DNA of 64,000 nt from RPQJ01 sp963726665 (GTDB taxonomy: Bacteria; Pseudomonadota; Gammaproteobacteria; Steroidobacterales; Steroidobacteraceae). The notes under the pieces are model-generated. The model had not been told where the DNA came from. It searched no databases and saw only the letters and a program-made list of their open reading frames with translations. The position numbers and the translations under genes are program-made. Below, piece after piece: positions 52,674 to 61,388 of the stretch (the first letter of the stretch is position 1; each line of letters begins with the position of its first letter). The stretch spans positions 1 through 64,000 of the forward strand of contig CAVSDW010000009.1 in the NCBI GenBank assembly GCA_963726665.1. The letters run 5' to 3'.

Positions 52674-53894
52674 CCGCCGCCCCTGCCGGCAAACAGGGTG
52701 AGCAGCGGGCCGGTCATGAACGTGGTCAGGATCGCCATGACCATCAGCATCGTGAACAGGTCCTGGCCGATCACGCCGGCATCGAGACCGACCTTCATGA
52801 CGATCAGTTCCATCAGCGCGCGCGCGTTCATGAGCGACCCGACCGCGAAGGCGGTGCGCCACGGGTAGCCCGCGATCCGGGCGCCCGCCGCACCGCCCAG
52901 CAGCTTCCCCGCCACTGCCGCTACGAGCACGATGATCAATGCCGTGAGCCCGGTGCCGACGAACGCGGACGGTGTCGTGTTGAGCCCGGCCAATGCGAAG
53001 AACACCGGCATCAGCACGATGATCGCGATGTACTCGACGCGCTCGATCAGGGCCTCGAGCAGCCTGTCGTCGCGTGGCAATGCGGCGCCGAACAGGAAGG
53101 CACCGAACACCGGATGCACGCCGAGCGACTTCGTGGCATAGGCGCAGGCGAAAGTGCCGATCAGCAGCACTGCGAGCATGGGGCCCTCCGGGCGCCCGTC
53201 GCGTGCGAAGCGGGCCACCATGCGGGCCAGCAATGGCCGACCGACGACGAGCAGGGCCGTCGCCAGCGCGAGCAACCCGAGGAGCATCTCCCGGAAGCGA
53301 CCCCAGTCGCCACGCGAGTCCTCGAGCACCACCACGATCGCCAGCATGATCCAGGCGAGCACGTCGGCCAGCGCTGCGGACGTCAGCGAAAGGCGCCCGA
53401 TCAACGAGTGAGTCATGCCCCGCTCCTTGAGGATGCGGGCCATGATCGGGAATGCGGTAATCGACATGGCCGAGGCCATGAAGAGCGCGAAGGACAGGAA
53501 CCCGACTCCGACGGGAGCGAACTCGCCGTAAAGCAGCGAGGCCGCACACCAGGCCGAACGCCATCGGCACCAGCACCGACATCGCACTGATCCACCCTGC
53601 GGCAACCAGTTGCGGGCGCGCGCCGTGCGGGAACCGCAGCTCGGCTCCGACGATGAACATGAAAAGCACGAGGCCGACCTGCGAGAGGCCATCGAGCGCC
53701 GGCAGGCTCGCCGGCGCGAAGACTTCTGCGTGCCACACGGGGAACAGCGCCCCGAGCACGATGGGGCCCAGCACGATGCCGGCCGTCATCTCGCCGATCA
53801 CGGGCGGTTGCCCGAGGCGCCTGAGCACGAGACTCAGCAGCCGGGCGGTTCCCAGGATCAGCACCAGTTGCAGCAGTAATGGCGAGTGAGGCAT
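52634..53894 (-). CDS. CPA2-type cation/proton antiporter (KefB-like membrane domain), one frame break
   Basis: About twelve hydrophobic segments are visible, starting LLLQLVLILGTARLLSLVLR with the family motif LGQPPVIGEMTAGIVLGP and including GVHPVFGAFLFGAALPR and LMNARALMELIVMKVGLD. The protein of about 420 residues has no TrkA-N domain. A one-base break near 53543 interrupts it after the fourth segment. It is the last gene of the minus-strand pigment operon, 12 bases after the halogenase-like gene. Such antiporters recur in some xanthomonadin regions, where they may adjust ion balance, but the role is not established. Confidence 0.83.
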
Positions 53895-53906
53895 CGGCGC
53901 GGGCGA

Positions 53907-55505
53907 TCAGGCGGCCGCTTCGCAGAGCATGCCGGTCGGAGCCGCCGGGGACGACCCGCCAAGCAACGCGACGACCGCGCGCGCATCGAGTCCCGGGCAC
54001 TCGGCCGTGGCGGTGGCCACGATCTCGGCCGCAAGCTGCCGCATCTGCCGGGTCGTCGAACGGATACGCTCCCTGAACCCGTCGTCGTCGAGCGAGTCGC
54101 ACAAACCCCGGTTCAGCTCGACGAACCACGCGAGGCGGGACTGGTCGAGGAGTACCGGCCGGTTGTGCCGGGTGGTCTGCGCCGACCACTCCCGCATGAA
54201 CGCCTGCATTGCGAGATTCAGTTCCCTGCTTCCCTGCAGCTCGCCGCGCAGGCTGGTGAGCATCGAGAGGTCGGTCAGCCGGCGCTGGAAAAAGAGCTGG
54301 CAGAGCACGCCCCAGTAGAAGGTGTAGTCCCAGATCACCTTGACCGGCAGCACTGCCGGGTCGCCGAGAATGCGGTACTGATCCAGGTACAGCGACATGG
54401 TGCTGTCGTAGAAAGACATGAAGAACTGCTCGTAGATGCGCGCATACGAGCCGACCGGCTGGCCAGCGCGATCCAGCGCGATGAGCTCCGTGACATAGGT
54501 GTTCGCGATCGCGATGAAGTCGCCGCCGGGGGAATAGAACGGATCGAGGAACACGCCGGCCTCCCCGGTCAACGCCCATCGCGCCCCGGAAAACACTTTC
54601 TTGCAGCCGTAGGAGAAATGCTTCAGGAACATGAAGTCCTGCAGCAGCTCACGCTTTGGCTCGATGTCGTCCGCAAGCCTTGGCTGGAACTCGCGCAACC
54701 ACTCCATCGCCCGGCCAAAGCTGCTGATGCGTTCGAGCGGGTGCATCCGCTCGTCGGCCACGATGCCGACCGAGTGCGAACCCGACGCCAATGGAATGAG
54801 CCAGACCCAGTAGCCCTCGCCGACAAGGTGGTTGGTCGACAGCCACCGGTGCGGGGGATCGCAGCGCTCGCGCCAGGGAACGTCGTCCGACCATTCGTTG
54901 ACGTCGATGCGGCTGCCGATTCGAAACCAGGCGCTGTTCACGTCGTGATCGTTCTCGAGCGCCAGTCCGAGCTTGCGTTTCAGGATGCCGGCACGACCGG
55001 ACGCGTCCACCACCCAGCGTGCCGTGAGCTCGAGTGGGGCTCCCTCCCGCACGCAGCGGATGACGTGTGGACCTTCGTCCCCGGACAGATCGACGTCGCG
55101 CACGCTGACGCCGTCGACGAACTCGACACCCGCCTCGCGCGCCTTCTCCCCGAGAAAGTTCTCGAATATGCCTCGATCGATCTGGTAGGTGGGCGTGGCA
55201 AGGTACCGGCTGACTCCGATTTCCGTCACGGCGTCGATGTCGCGGCGACCCTCCGAGAAGAAGAACCGGAATCCGAATTTCTTCAACTGCCGGCTGGTCA
55301 GGTGATCCTTGAGGCCGAGCACCGTATCGAAATAGTGCGCCGCAATTTCGACCGAGGACTCACCGACCTTGTGCGCCGCCTCGGGCACCGGATGCCGGCG
55401 TCGTTCGAGCACGACGATGCCGAGGTCCGGGAAACGCTGCCGGAGCTGCAGCGAGAGACTGAGTCCCGCCAGTCCTCCGCCGAGAATTGCCACGTCGGTC
55501 TGCAT
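53907..55505 (-). CDS. FAD-dependent halogenase-like enzyme (first copy)
   Basis: The 532-residue protein has the FAD motif ILGGGLAGLSLSLQL, KVGESSVEIAAHYF, a lysine pair K75/K76 in LKKFGFRF where halogenases keep their catalytic lysine, and WVWLIP at residues 233-238, which fits the W-x-W-x-I-P signature of flavin halogenases. The C-terminal third (YEQFFMSFYDSTMSLYLDQY) is longer than in tryptophan halogenases. It sits between a secreted protein and the antiporter in the minus-strand operon. Halogenation of an aryl polyene is one reading; some relatives in flexirubin and xanthomonadin clusters are thought to be oxidoreductases. Confidence 0.8.
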   Translation of the reverse strand: MQTDVAILGGGLAGLSLSLQLRQRFPDLGIVVLERRRHPVPEAAHKVGESSVEIAAHYFDTVLGLKDHLTSRQLKKFGFRFFFSEGRRDIDAVTEIGVSRYLATPTYQIDRGIFENFLGEKAREAGVEFVDGVSVRDVDLSGDEGPHVIRCVREGAPLELTARWVVDASGRAGILKRKLGLALENDHDVNSAWFRIGSRIDVNEWSDDVPWRERCDPPHRWLSTNHLVGEGYWVWLIPLASGSHSVGIVADERMHPLERISSFGRAMEWLREFQPRLADDIEPKRELLQDFMFLKHFSYGCKKVFSGARWALTGEAGVFLDPFYSPGGDFIAIANTYVTELIALDRAGQPVGSYARIYEQFFMSFYDSTMSLYLDQYRILGDPAVLPVKVIWDYTFYWGVLCQLFFQRRLTDLSMLTSLRGELQGSRELNLAMQAFMREWSAQTTRHNRPVLLDQSRLAWFVELNRGLCDSLDDDGFRERIRSTTRQMRQLAAEIVATATAECPGLDARAVVALLGGSSPAAPTGMLCEAAA

Positions 55506-55535
55506 CAGCCAGGTCCCGTCCTTGCCGATTCCGAA

Positions 55536-56099
55536 CTAGTCCTTGTCATATCCCGTCGGGCCGCCGACCGCTTCCTTGTAGTTCGACTGCAGGTACTTGT
55601 TCACCAGCACCACGATCCTGTGCATCATGTCCTTGTCCTGCGCGCCGAACGTCCAGGTGCCGCTCATTGCGGAGGCGCGCTGGTAGAACATCGGCTCGCC
55701 CAGCACCGTCCCGCTCGGCTGCTCCACGATCTTCATTTTCAGCACGACGTACGAATCGCCGGCGAACGCGCCAGCCCAGATCCGGGCGCCCGTGCTCACG
55801 ACCTTGAGCTTGTCGATGCGCGGCTCGATGACCAGTGACTGGCCGCGCGTGCTGCCCGCGGCATCCGTGTTCCATTGGGCGATGATCGGGCCCGTCTCTG
55901 CCGTCATGTAGTCCTGGATCTTGGTCTTTGCCTTCTCCTTGCCCTCGTCACCCGCGTACGGCGGGCCCATGGCAATGGGCAGCAACTCGTACTTGTCGTA
56001 GCCAGCTAACGCGCTCGTCGGCGGAGGATTCTCCGGCGGCTCGGCAAGGGCCGTCGCCGCGATCCCGAGCACCAGCATCGCACACATCCAGTTTCTCAT
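55536..56099 (-). CDS. Secreted protein of unknown function, DUF4410-like
   Basis: The 187-residue protein has a signal peptide (MRNWMCAMLVLGIAATALA) and a mature region (YDKYELLPIAMGPPYAGDEG, KTKIQDYMTAETGPIIAQW, GARIWAGAFAGDSYVVLKM). That last block resembles the DUF4410 core. The ATG at 56099 is preceded by GGGAG at good spacing; an ATG at 56105 overlaps the previous stop and is an alternative. It is fifth in the seven-gene minus-strand operon, suggesting a periplasmic or outer-membrane role in pigment placement. Confidence 0.68.
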   Translation of the reverse strand: MRNWMCAMLVLGIAATALAEPPENPPPTSALAGYDKYELLPIAMGPPYAGDEGKEKAKTKIQDYMTAETGPIIAQWNTDAAGSTRGQSLVIEPRIDKLKVVSTGARIWAGAFAGDSYVVLKMKIVEQPSGTVLGEPMFYQRASAMSGTWTFGAQDKDMMHRIVVLVNKYLQSNYKEAVGGPTGYDKD

Positions 56100-56101
56100 G
56101 G

Positions 56102-56932
56102 TCATCTCCCATCGTCCCGTGTCGGGAACTCGAAATGTATTTCCAGCGACAGGGATTGGTTCAATCCCAGCCGCACCGTACGGTCCTCCTCGATGGCCAT
56201 CGCCTCGAAGAAAGGCAGGCAGGCTGCCATTGCATTGCCCGCCACCAGATCTGAATTGCGCGGCAAGGGTGCCGTGAGTTCCGTCCCGCGTGCAGTCGAC
56301 CAGCCGATGCGCGCCAGCGAGCGGGCACCGGCGGTCGGCGTCACGATCACGGCCGCACCGACGATGCCCCGGCTCGGCGCCATTGTCGCCAGCGGACCGC
56401 GGCTCTCGATGTCGTACGCCACCAGCAGGGTGGCTCGTCCGTTCGACTCCGCCTGTACCAGCGCCTCCAGCAGCCCCTCTCCGAACGTGTACCTGTGCGC
56501 ACTGAGCGCGGTGTACGGCCTCATGCATCCGGTGCCGATCGTCCAGTAGCCGGCCGCGGCGTTGTGGACGGAGTTGTGAAAACGTGTCGGCGAAATCAGC
56601 GTCGGCGTGCGCGCCAACGTCTCGCTCATGTAGTCGCTGATGGCGAGATCACCCTCGGTGCACGCGAAGACGCTCGCCAGTTCCCTGGGATCGACACCTG
56701 CGTTCGCGCACGCGCCGGCTGCGACCTCGAGCGCGATCGCAACGGTGTCGGGCGCCCGCCGGCGCTCCGTCGGGGCAAGCATGACCGGCGCAGGACGTGT
56801 CGCGGGCTGCACCTGGGCCTCGCTCTCGCCGCGCAGCACGGGCCGAGCGATGCTCCAGCCTGGAATCCGCGGCGCCCAGAGGGCGACACCTTCCACGAAC
56901 GCCGTGTACGGAGGTGCCTTGGACTCAGGCAT
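56102..56932 (-). CDS. Chain-length-factor-like ketosynthase homologue
   Basis: The 276-residue protein matches the N-terminal half of the beta-ketoacyl synthase fold (VEGVALWAPRIPGWSIA, ASVFACTEGDLAISDYMSET, TRFHNSVHNAAAGYWTIG) but is much shorter than a full KS and has no catalytic histidines. In aryl-polyene clusters the equivalent protein pairs with the full KS as a chain-length factor. It overlaps the KS stop by eight bases (ATG inside the KS end), so the two are co-translated. Its stop is followed at once by the secreted protein gene. Confidence 0.85.
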   Translation of the reverse strand: MPESKAPPYTAFVEGVALWAPRIPGWSIARPVLRGESEAQVQPATRPAPVMLAPTERRRAPDTVAIALEVAAGACANAGVDPRELASVFACTEGDLAISDYMSETLARTPTLISPTRFHNSVHNAAAGYWTIGTGCMRPYTALSAHRYTFGEGLLEALVQAESNGRATLLVAYDIESRGPLATMAPSRGIVGAAVIVTPTAGARSLARIGWSTARGTELTAPLPRNSDLVAGNAMAACLPFFEAMAIEEDRTVRLGLNQSLSLEIHFEFPTRDDGR

Positions 56933-58109
56933 GGGCGTCCCTGCCGAACAGCAGCGCACAGTTGCTGCCGCCGAAGCCGAACGAGTTGCTGAGTGCGACC
57001 CGCACGTCCGCGGGCTCGTTCGAGCGCCGGACCTGCGGGCCGCAGGCCGGATCCAGTTCCCGTGCATTGAGCGTGCCGGGTACGAAACCGCCTTCCATCG
57101 CAAGGAAGGTGATGACGGCCTCGACGATGCCGGCCGCCCCCAGCGTGTGACCCGTCCAGCCCTTGGTGGAACTGGCGCGCGTTGCCGCCGGGAAGAGCTC
57201 CGCGACCACGCGCGCTTCGACTTCGTCGTTTCTCTGGCTGGCCGTGCCGTGCAGGTTGATGTAGTCGACCACGTCGGGCGTCGAGCCCGCACTTTCGAAC
57301 GCCGCCTCGATCGCGAGTCGCGCCCCGAGGCCCAGCGGGTGGGGCGACGACATGTGATGGGCATCGCTGGACTCTCCGTAACCCAGCAGCCACGGCCCTC
57401 GCTCGCCGTCGCGCTCCAGCAGTGCAAAGCTGCCCGCCTCGCCAATGCTGATGCCCCGCCGGGACACATCGAAGGGGCGGCAGGGCTCCGGCGAGACGAG
57501 TTCCAGCGAATTGAACCCGAACAGCACGCTCCCGCACAGCGAGTCCACGCCGCCCACGATCGCGGCGTCGGCAATGCCCAGCCGCATCAGTCGTTCCGCC
57601 TGCGCGAACGCCTTGGCGCTCGACGAACAGGCCGTCCCGACCGTGACCACCACGCCCTCGAGCTCGAGCGCCGCACGGACGAAGTCGCCCGTCGAGTGGG
57701 GCGTGTGCGCCATCGGGCGTCGAAGGTCCTCCGGGTACTGGCCATCCGGCAGCAACCTCCGGTACGCCTCCTCGGTCGCCCCGATGCTGGAGGTCGAGGT
57801 GCCGAGGACCAGCGCCACCCTGTCCGCACCGTAGCGATCGCGCGCAGCCATGGCACGCTCCATGAAGCCATCCGAGGTGAGTCCCATCCAGGCCAGTCGA
57901 CTGTTCCGGCAGTCCCACTCGAGCAGGTGGCCCGGCAGCCGCACATCCTCGACGCCGGCAACCCGGCCGATCCAGGTGGGGAGCGGTGATTCGCCGAAGT
58001 CATTCGGCCGCAGGCCGCTCGCCGCATTGCGCAGGGCGGCGGAAAGCGCTGGCAGTCCGATGCCCGCGGCGCAGGCGATTGAATGACTCGTGACCCGTAG
58101 CGGCTTCAT
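56925..58109 (-). CDS. Beta-ketoacyl-ACP synthase (FabF/ApeO-like)
   Basis: The 394-residue protein has all three KS catalytic residues: C161 in VTVGTACSSSAKAF, H287 in INLHGTAS and H321 in TGHTLGAAG. It condenses malonyl-ACP with the growing aryl-polyene chain, probably as a heterodimer with the adjacent chain-length-factor-like protein. The ATG at 58109 is chosen because it opens the usual PLRVTSHSIACAAG strand. It lies 66 bases downstream of a small secreted protein gene in the minus-strand operon. Confidence 0.93.
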   Translation of the reverse strand: MKPLRVTSHSIACAAGIGLPALSAALRNAASGLRPNDFGESPLPTWIGRVAGVEDVRLPGHLLEWDCRNSRLAWMGLTSDGFMERAMAARDRYGADRVALVLGTSTSSIGATEEAYRRLLPDGQYPEDLRRPMAHTPHSTGDFVRAALELEGVVVTVGTACSSSAKAFAQAERLMRLGIADAAIVGGVDSLCGSVLFGFNSLELVSPEPCRPFDVSRRGISIGEAGSFALLERDGERGPWLLGYGESSDAHHMSSPHPLGLGARLAIEAAFESAGSTPDVVDYINLHGTASQRNDEVEARVVAELFPAATRASSTKGWTGHTLGAAGIVEAVITFLAMEGGFVPGTLNARELDPACGPQVRRSNEPADVRVALSNSFGFGGSNCALLFGRDAHA

Positions 58110-58175
58110 CGTGACCCTGGTTGAGCGCACAGGCCATTCCCCGTGCAGGAAGCGCGCCTGCGGGGCAATGCTCCG

Positions 58176-58598
58176 TCAGCCGGTAGCGGAACTCGTGGCG
58201 TCCGGCGTGGCAGCCAGCAACTGGATGTTGATGTCGTGCACAACGTTGTTCACCCACTTGAGATAGTTGCCGTGGATGTGGCGCACACCGTGGTCGACTT
58301 CATAGTCGAGGTTTTCGCTCGACACATAGTGGATCTCGATCTGCTGGGCATCGAACTTGAGGCTGATGGTCGCCACGTGCGTACGAAGATGCAGCGTGGC
58401 TTCCATGTAGCCCGGGTCGGTACGCGTAATGACCCAGCCACGCTGAGCGACGCCGAGCTTGATCGCCTTCGCGACGGCCGCTTCGGACAACCCGGGAGGG
58501 ACGGCGATCGGGCCTGGGTCAACCAGCACCGCGGAAGCCGTCAGCATCAGAACCAGTAGCGGGGCCAGGAGAAGCGAAAGCAGTCTGCTGTTTTTCAC
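58176..58598 (-). CDS. Conserved small secreted protein
   Basis: The 140-residue protein has a hydrophobic leader (LLSLLLAPLLVLMLTASAVL) without a lipobox cysteine. The mature part has AIKLGVAQRGWVITRTDPGY, ATLHLRTHVATISLKFDAQQ, IHYVSSENLDYE and GNYLKWVNNVVHDI. I recall this pattern, ending in a Y-x-x-W-V-x-N-x-V helix, from many small proteobacterial lipoproteins of unknown function. Its place between the carrier protein and ketosynthase genes suggests a role in pigment handling in the periplasm, which is unproven. Confidence 0.7.
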   Translation of the reverse strand: MKNSRLLSLLLAPLLVLMLTASAVLVDPGPIAVPPGLSEAAVAKAIKLGVAQRGWVITRTDPGYMEATLHLRTHVATISLKFDAQQIEIHYVSSENLDYEVDHGVRHIHGNYLKWVNNVVHDINIQLLAATPDATSSATG

Positions 58599-58664
58599 GA
58601 GAGGTCCCTCTCGACTGATGATGAAACCCGGGCGACCCGCTCGAAGCGCCGATGATCGTCGACG

Positions 58665-58937
58665 CTAGGTCGCGCGCCGCTCCTGTACGTAGGCTGAGAG
58701 CGCGCGAAGCGAGGCGAAGATCCGCTTGTTGTCCTCGTCCTCGGCCTTGAGCTGCACGCCGTAGCGCTTGGAAATCTCCAGCGCGAGTTCGAGCGCGTCG
58801 ATGGAATCGAGACCCAACCCGGCCCCGAACAACGGGGCGTCGGGGTCGATCGTGCCGGGGTCCACGCCCTCGAGGTTCAACGCAGAAACGATCAGTCCGG
58901 CAAGCTCTTTCTCTTCGGGCGTTTGCAGCTGAGCCAT
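58665..58937 (-). CDS. Acyl carrier protein
   Basis: The 90-residue protein has the carrier fold with the phosphopantetheine attachment serine S45 in GAGLGLDSIDALELAL, and a typical acidic helix 2. It is the first gene of the minus-strand pigment operon and probably holds the hydroxybenzoyl starter and the polyene chain. Aryl-polyene clusters often have two carrier proteins; only one is visible, so the second may lie beyond the right edge. Confidence 0.93.
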   Translation of the reverse strand: MAQLQTPEEKELAGLIVSALNLEGVDPGTIDPDAPLFGAGLGLDSIDALELALEISKRYGVQLKAEDEDNKRIFASLRALSAYVQERRAT

Positions 58938-59016
58938 GTTTTGCCGTCGCTCGCGCGAAATCGGGTTATCGGTGAAAGTGTATCATGCGACTTGCGGCGA
59001 GCCATGGAGCGCGAAG
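58938..59016. promoter_or_regulatory. Divergent promoter of the carrier-protein and halogenase/chorismatase units
   Basis: Only 79 bases separate the two starts, so both promoters and any operator must be packed or overlapping here. TATCAT at 58981-58986 is a possible -10 element for the plus-strand unit; no matching -35 is clear. GGAG precedes the GTG start at 59017. Confidence 0.35.
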
Positions 59017-60363
59017 GTGTCGATCAGCGAACAGGATCCCGGCGCCACCCCCCCGTCGGCATGCGACGTGCTCGTCGTGGGCGGCGGTCCCGCGGGCTGC
59101 ACGGCGGCGACTTTTCTCGCCCGCAAGGGATGGTCGGTCACGCTCCTGGAAAAGGACCGGCATCCCCGCTTCCACATCGGGGAATCGCTGCTGCCGATGA
59201 ACCTGCCGATCCTGGAGCGGCTCGGCGTCCTCGACGACATTGCCGACATCGGCGTGCTCAAGTACGGCGCGGACTTTCCGACCCCCGGAGCTGAGGGATA
59301 CTACGTATTCAGCTTCGAGCGCGCCCTGGACCCGACCTGGGCTCACGCCTTCCAGGTCCGCCGGGACGAATTCGATTCGGCGCTTTTCAGGAACGCCACG
59401 GCCAACGGGGTCCATGCGTTCCAGGGCCAGAAGGTGACCTCATTCGAGACTGGGAGGGACGCTGTCACGGTCGAGGGCCGGTCCGAGGAAGGCGTGCCGT
59501 TTCGCTGCACCGCCCGCTACCTCGTGGACGCGACCGGACGCGACACCTTGGTCGGAACCGCGCTGGGCCTCAAGCGCAAGAGCAGGCGCCACCAGAGCGC
59601 AGCGCTCTTCGCTCATTTCCGCGGCGTCGAGCGGCGACCGGGAAATGACCATGGCAACGTCAGCATCTACCGGTTCGAGCAAGGCTGGGTGTGGCTGATC
59701 CCACTGCGAGGCGGCGTGACCAGCATCGGCGCGGTCTGCTGGCCCGACTACCTGAAGCAACGCCGGGGCGACCAGCGCGAGTTCCTGATGCAGACGCTTC
59801 GCTCGATCCCGGACCTGTGGCGACGCCTCGAGCACGCGGAAGTCGTCGGCAACCTGCATGCGACGGGCAATTACACCTACGCCTGCACGCGCATGTCCGG
59901 CCCGCGCTGGGTCATGGCGGGCGACTCCTTCGCCTTCGTGGATCCGATATTCTCGAGCGGCGTCTATCTCGCCATGCACAGTGCCGAAGTGGCGGCCGAA
60001 GTCGTGGACGGCGCCCTGCGAAATCCGGGCCGGGAGCGGTCCCTGCAGCGCAGCTACGAGCGCGGGTTCGTGCGCGGCCTGCGGATCATGTCGTGGTTCA
60101 TCTACCGCTTCACCTCACCGGCCATGCGCAAGCTGTTCGCCAATCCGCGAAACGACTGGCAGCTCGAGCAGGCGATGATCTCGATGCTTTCAGGCGACGT
60201 CTTCCGTGACAACGGCGTGCACTGGCGGCTGCGCCTGTTCAAGTTCATCTATTTCGTAACCGCGCTCGGCGACATGAAGGAGCAGGCACGCAGCTTCTTC
60301 ATGCGGCGCAGGCAGGCTCGGGCCAGGTTTTCGGGTGGTACGACCGGCCAGGATGCCGCGTAG
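59017..60363 (+). CDS. FAD-dependent halogenase-like enzyme (second copy)
   Basis: The 448-residue protein shows VLVVGGGPAGCTAATFLARK, FHIGESLLPMNLPILERLG, a lysine in VLKYGADF at the position of the halogenase catalytic lysine, and WVWLIP at residues 224-229. These features match single-domain flavin halogenases that act on phenols or pyrroles on carrier proteins. The GTG at 59017 gives the FAD motif near residue 20 and has GGAG upstream. It is coupled, two bases apart, to the chorismatase gene. A hydroxylating or desaturating role remains possible. Confidence 0.84.
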   Translation: MSISEQDPGATPPSACDVLVVGGGPAGCTAATFLARKGWSVTLLEKDRHPRFHIGESLLPMNLPILERLGVLDDIADIGVLKYGADFPTPGAEGYYVFSFERALDPTWAHAFQVRRDEFDSALFRNATANGVHAFQGQKVTSFETGRDAVTVEGRSEEGVPFRCTARYLVDATGRDTLVGTALGLKRKSRRHQSAALFAHFRGVERRPGNDHGNVSIYRFEQGWVWLIPLRGGVTSIGAVCWPDYLKQRRGDQREFLMQTLRSIPDLWRRLEHAEVVGNLHATGNYTYACTRMSGPRWVMAGDSFAFVDPIFSSGVYLAMHSAEVAAEVVDGALRNPGRERSLQRSYERGFVRGLRIMSWFIYRFTSPAMRKLFANPRNDWQLEQAMISMLSGDVFRDNGVHWRLRLFKFIYFVTALGDMKEQARSFFMRRRQARARFSGGTTGQDAA

Positions 60364-60364
60364 C

Positions 60365-61360
60365 ATGCCGCGTGATCCGTCCGGCGGCCCTCGCCTGCGC
60401 GCCACCTATGCGGCGCCGGGCCCACTTGAGTCGCTTGATGACGACGTCCTCACCGCCGTGGTGTTTGGAGCGGACACGCCGTGCCCCCAGGACCCGCGCG
60501 TCCTGCGCATCGACCTCGAGCCCATGGCCGGCTCGGCCCGAGTCGAAGTCTGGCGGAGCGGCGGGCGCGCACGCATCGGCACGGCCGGACCGATACGACA
60601 CGTGGACGACGGAAGCCACTTCGCGGGCTGGCTCAGTATCGACGAGAGCCGCGTTGGCGGAATCCTCGAGGCCGCGGAGGCGGCGTACCTGGGGCTGCTC
60701 CGGCTGCAAGCCGACTCCCCTTATCGTCACGTCTGGCGGGTCTGGAACTTCATGACCGGGATCAATGAAGGCCAGGGCGACGAGGAGCGTTACCGCCAGT
60801 TCTGCCTCGGTCGTGCGCGCGCGTTTGCGGCCATCGGCGGAATGACGCCTGTCATCGGTTATCCGGCTGCCTCTGCGGTCGGCAGGCAGGGCGGACCGCG
60901 GTCGCTGCAGGTGTGCTGGTTTGCCGGGCGCGAACCCGGCACCGCGATCGAGAACCCCCGCCAGGTGAGCGCATACCACTACCCGCGAAGTTATGGGCCG
61001 GCCGCGCCGAGTTTCTCGAGGGCAATGGTCGTTCCAGGTCCCCTGTTCCTGGTCTCGGGGACTTCGAGCATCGTGGGGCATGCCTCGCTGCACGAGGGCG
61101 ACCTCGATGCGCAGCTGCGCGAGACGCTGGTGAACATCGATGCACTGATGCACCGGGCGCACGCCGCCGGGCACCTGCCGTCATCGAAGCTCGGCGCAGA
61201 CAGCCTCGTGAAGGCGTACGTGCGGCGACGCGGTGACGCAGCGCAGCTGGAGCGCGGTTTGCGGGCTCACTTCGGGCCCGACTCACAGATCATGGTCCTG
61301 GCCGCAGACATCTGCCGCTCCGAGCTGCTGGTCGAAATCGAGGTCATTCACGGCGGCTGA
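60365..61360 (+). CDS. Chorismatase (XanB2/Hyg5/FkbO family)
   Basis: Chorismatases cleave chorismate to pyruvate and a hydroxybenzoate (3-HBA or 4-HBA in the XanB2 type). The 331-residue protein has VWRVWNFMTGINEGQGDEER, RYRQFCLGRARAF, VSAYHYPRSYGPAAPSFSRA and VSGTSSIVGHASLHEGDLDA, all family blocks. In Xanthomonas the same enzyme supplies the starter of xanthomonadin and quinone precursors. The start at 60365 lies right after the halogenase-like stop, with an in-frame alternative at 60353. The product split between 3-HBA and 4-HBA cannot be judged by eye. Confidence 0.93.
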   Translation: MPRDPSGGPRLRATYAAPGPLESLDDDVLTAVVFGADTPCPQDPRVLRIDLEPMAGSARVEVWRSGGRARIGTAGPIRHVDDGSHFAGWLSIDESRVGGILEAAEAAYLGLLRLQADSPYRHVWRVWNFMTGINEGQGDEERYRQFCLGRARAFAAIGGMTPVIGYPAASAVGRQGGPRSLQVCWFAGREPGTAIENPRQVSAYHYPRSYGPAAPSFSRAMVVPGPLFLVSGTSSIVGHASLHEGDLDAQLRETLVNIDALMHRAHAAGHLPSSKLGADSLVKAYVRRRGDAAQLERGLRAHFGPDSQIMVLAADICRSELLVEIEVIHGG

Positions 61361-61388
61361 CGCACGGTGCGACGGCACCTGCGATCTC

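Noticed and set aside
53886..57989. Long plus-strand frames across the halogenase-like and ketosynthase genes
   Set aside because: They lie opposite conserved enzymes and contain no motif.
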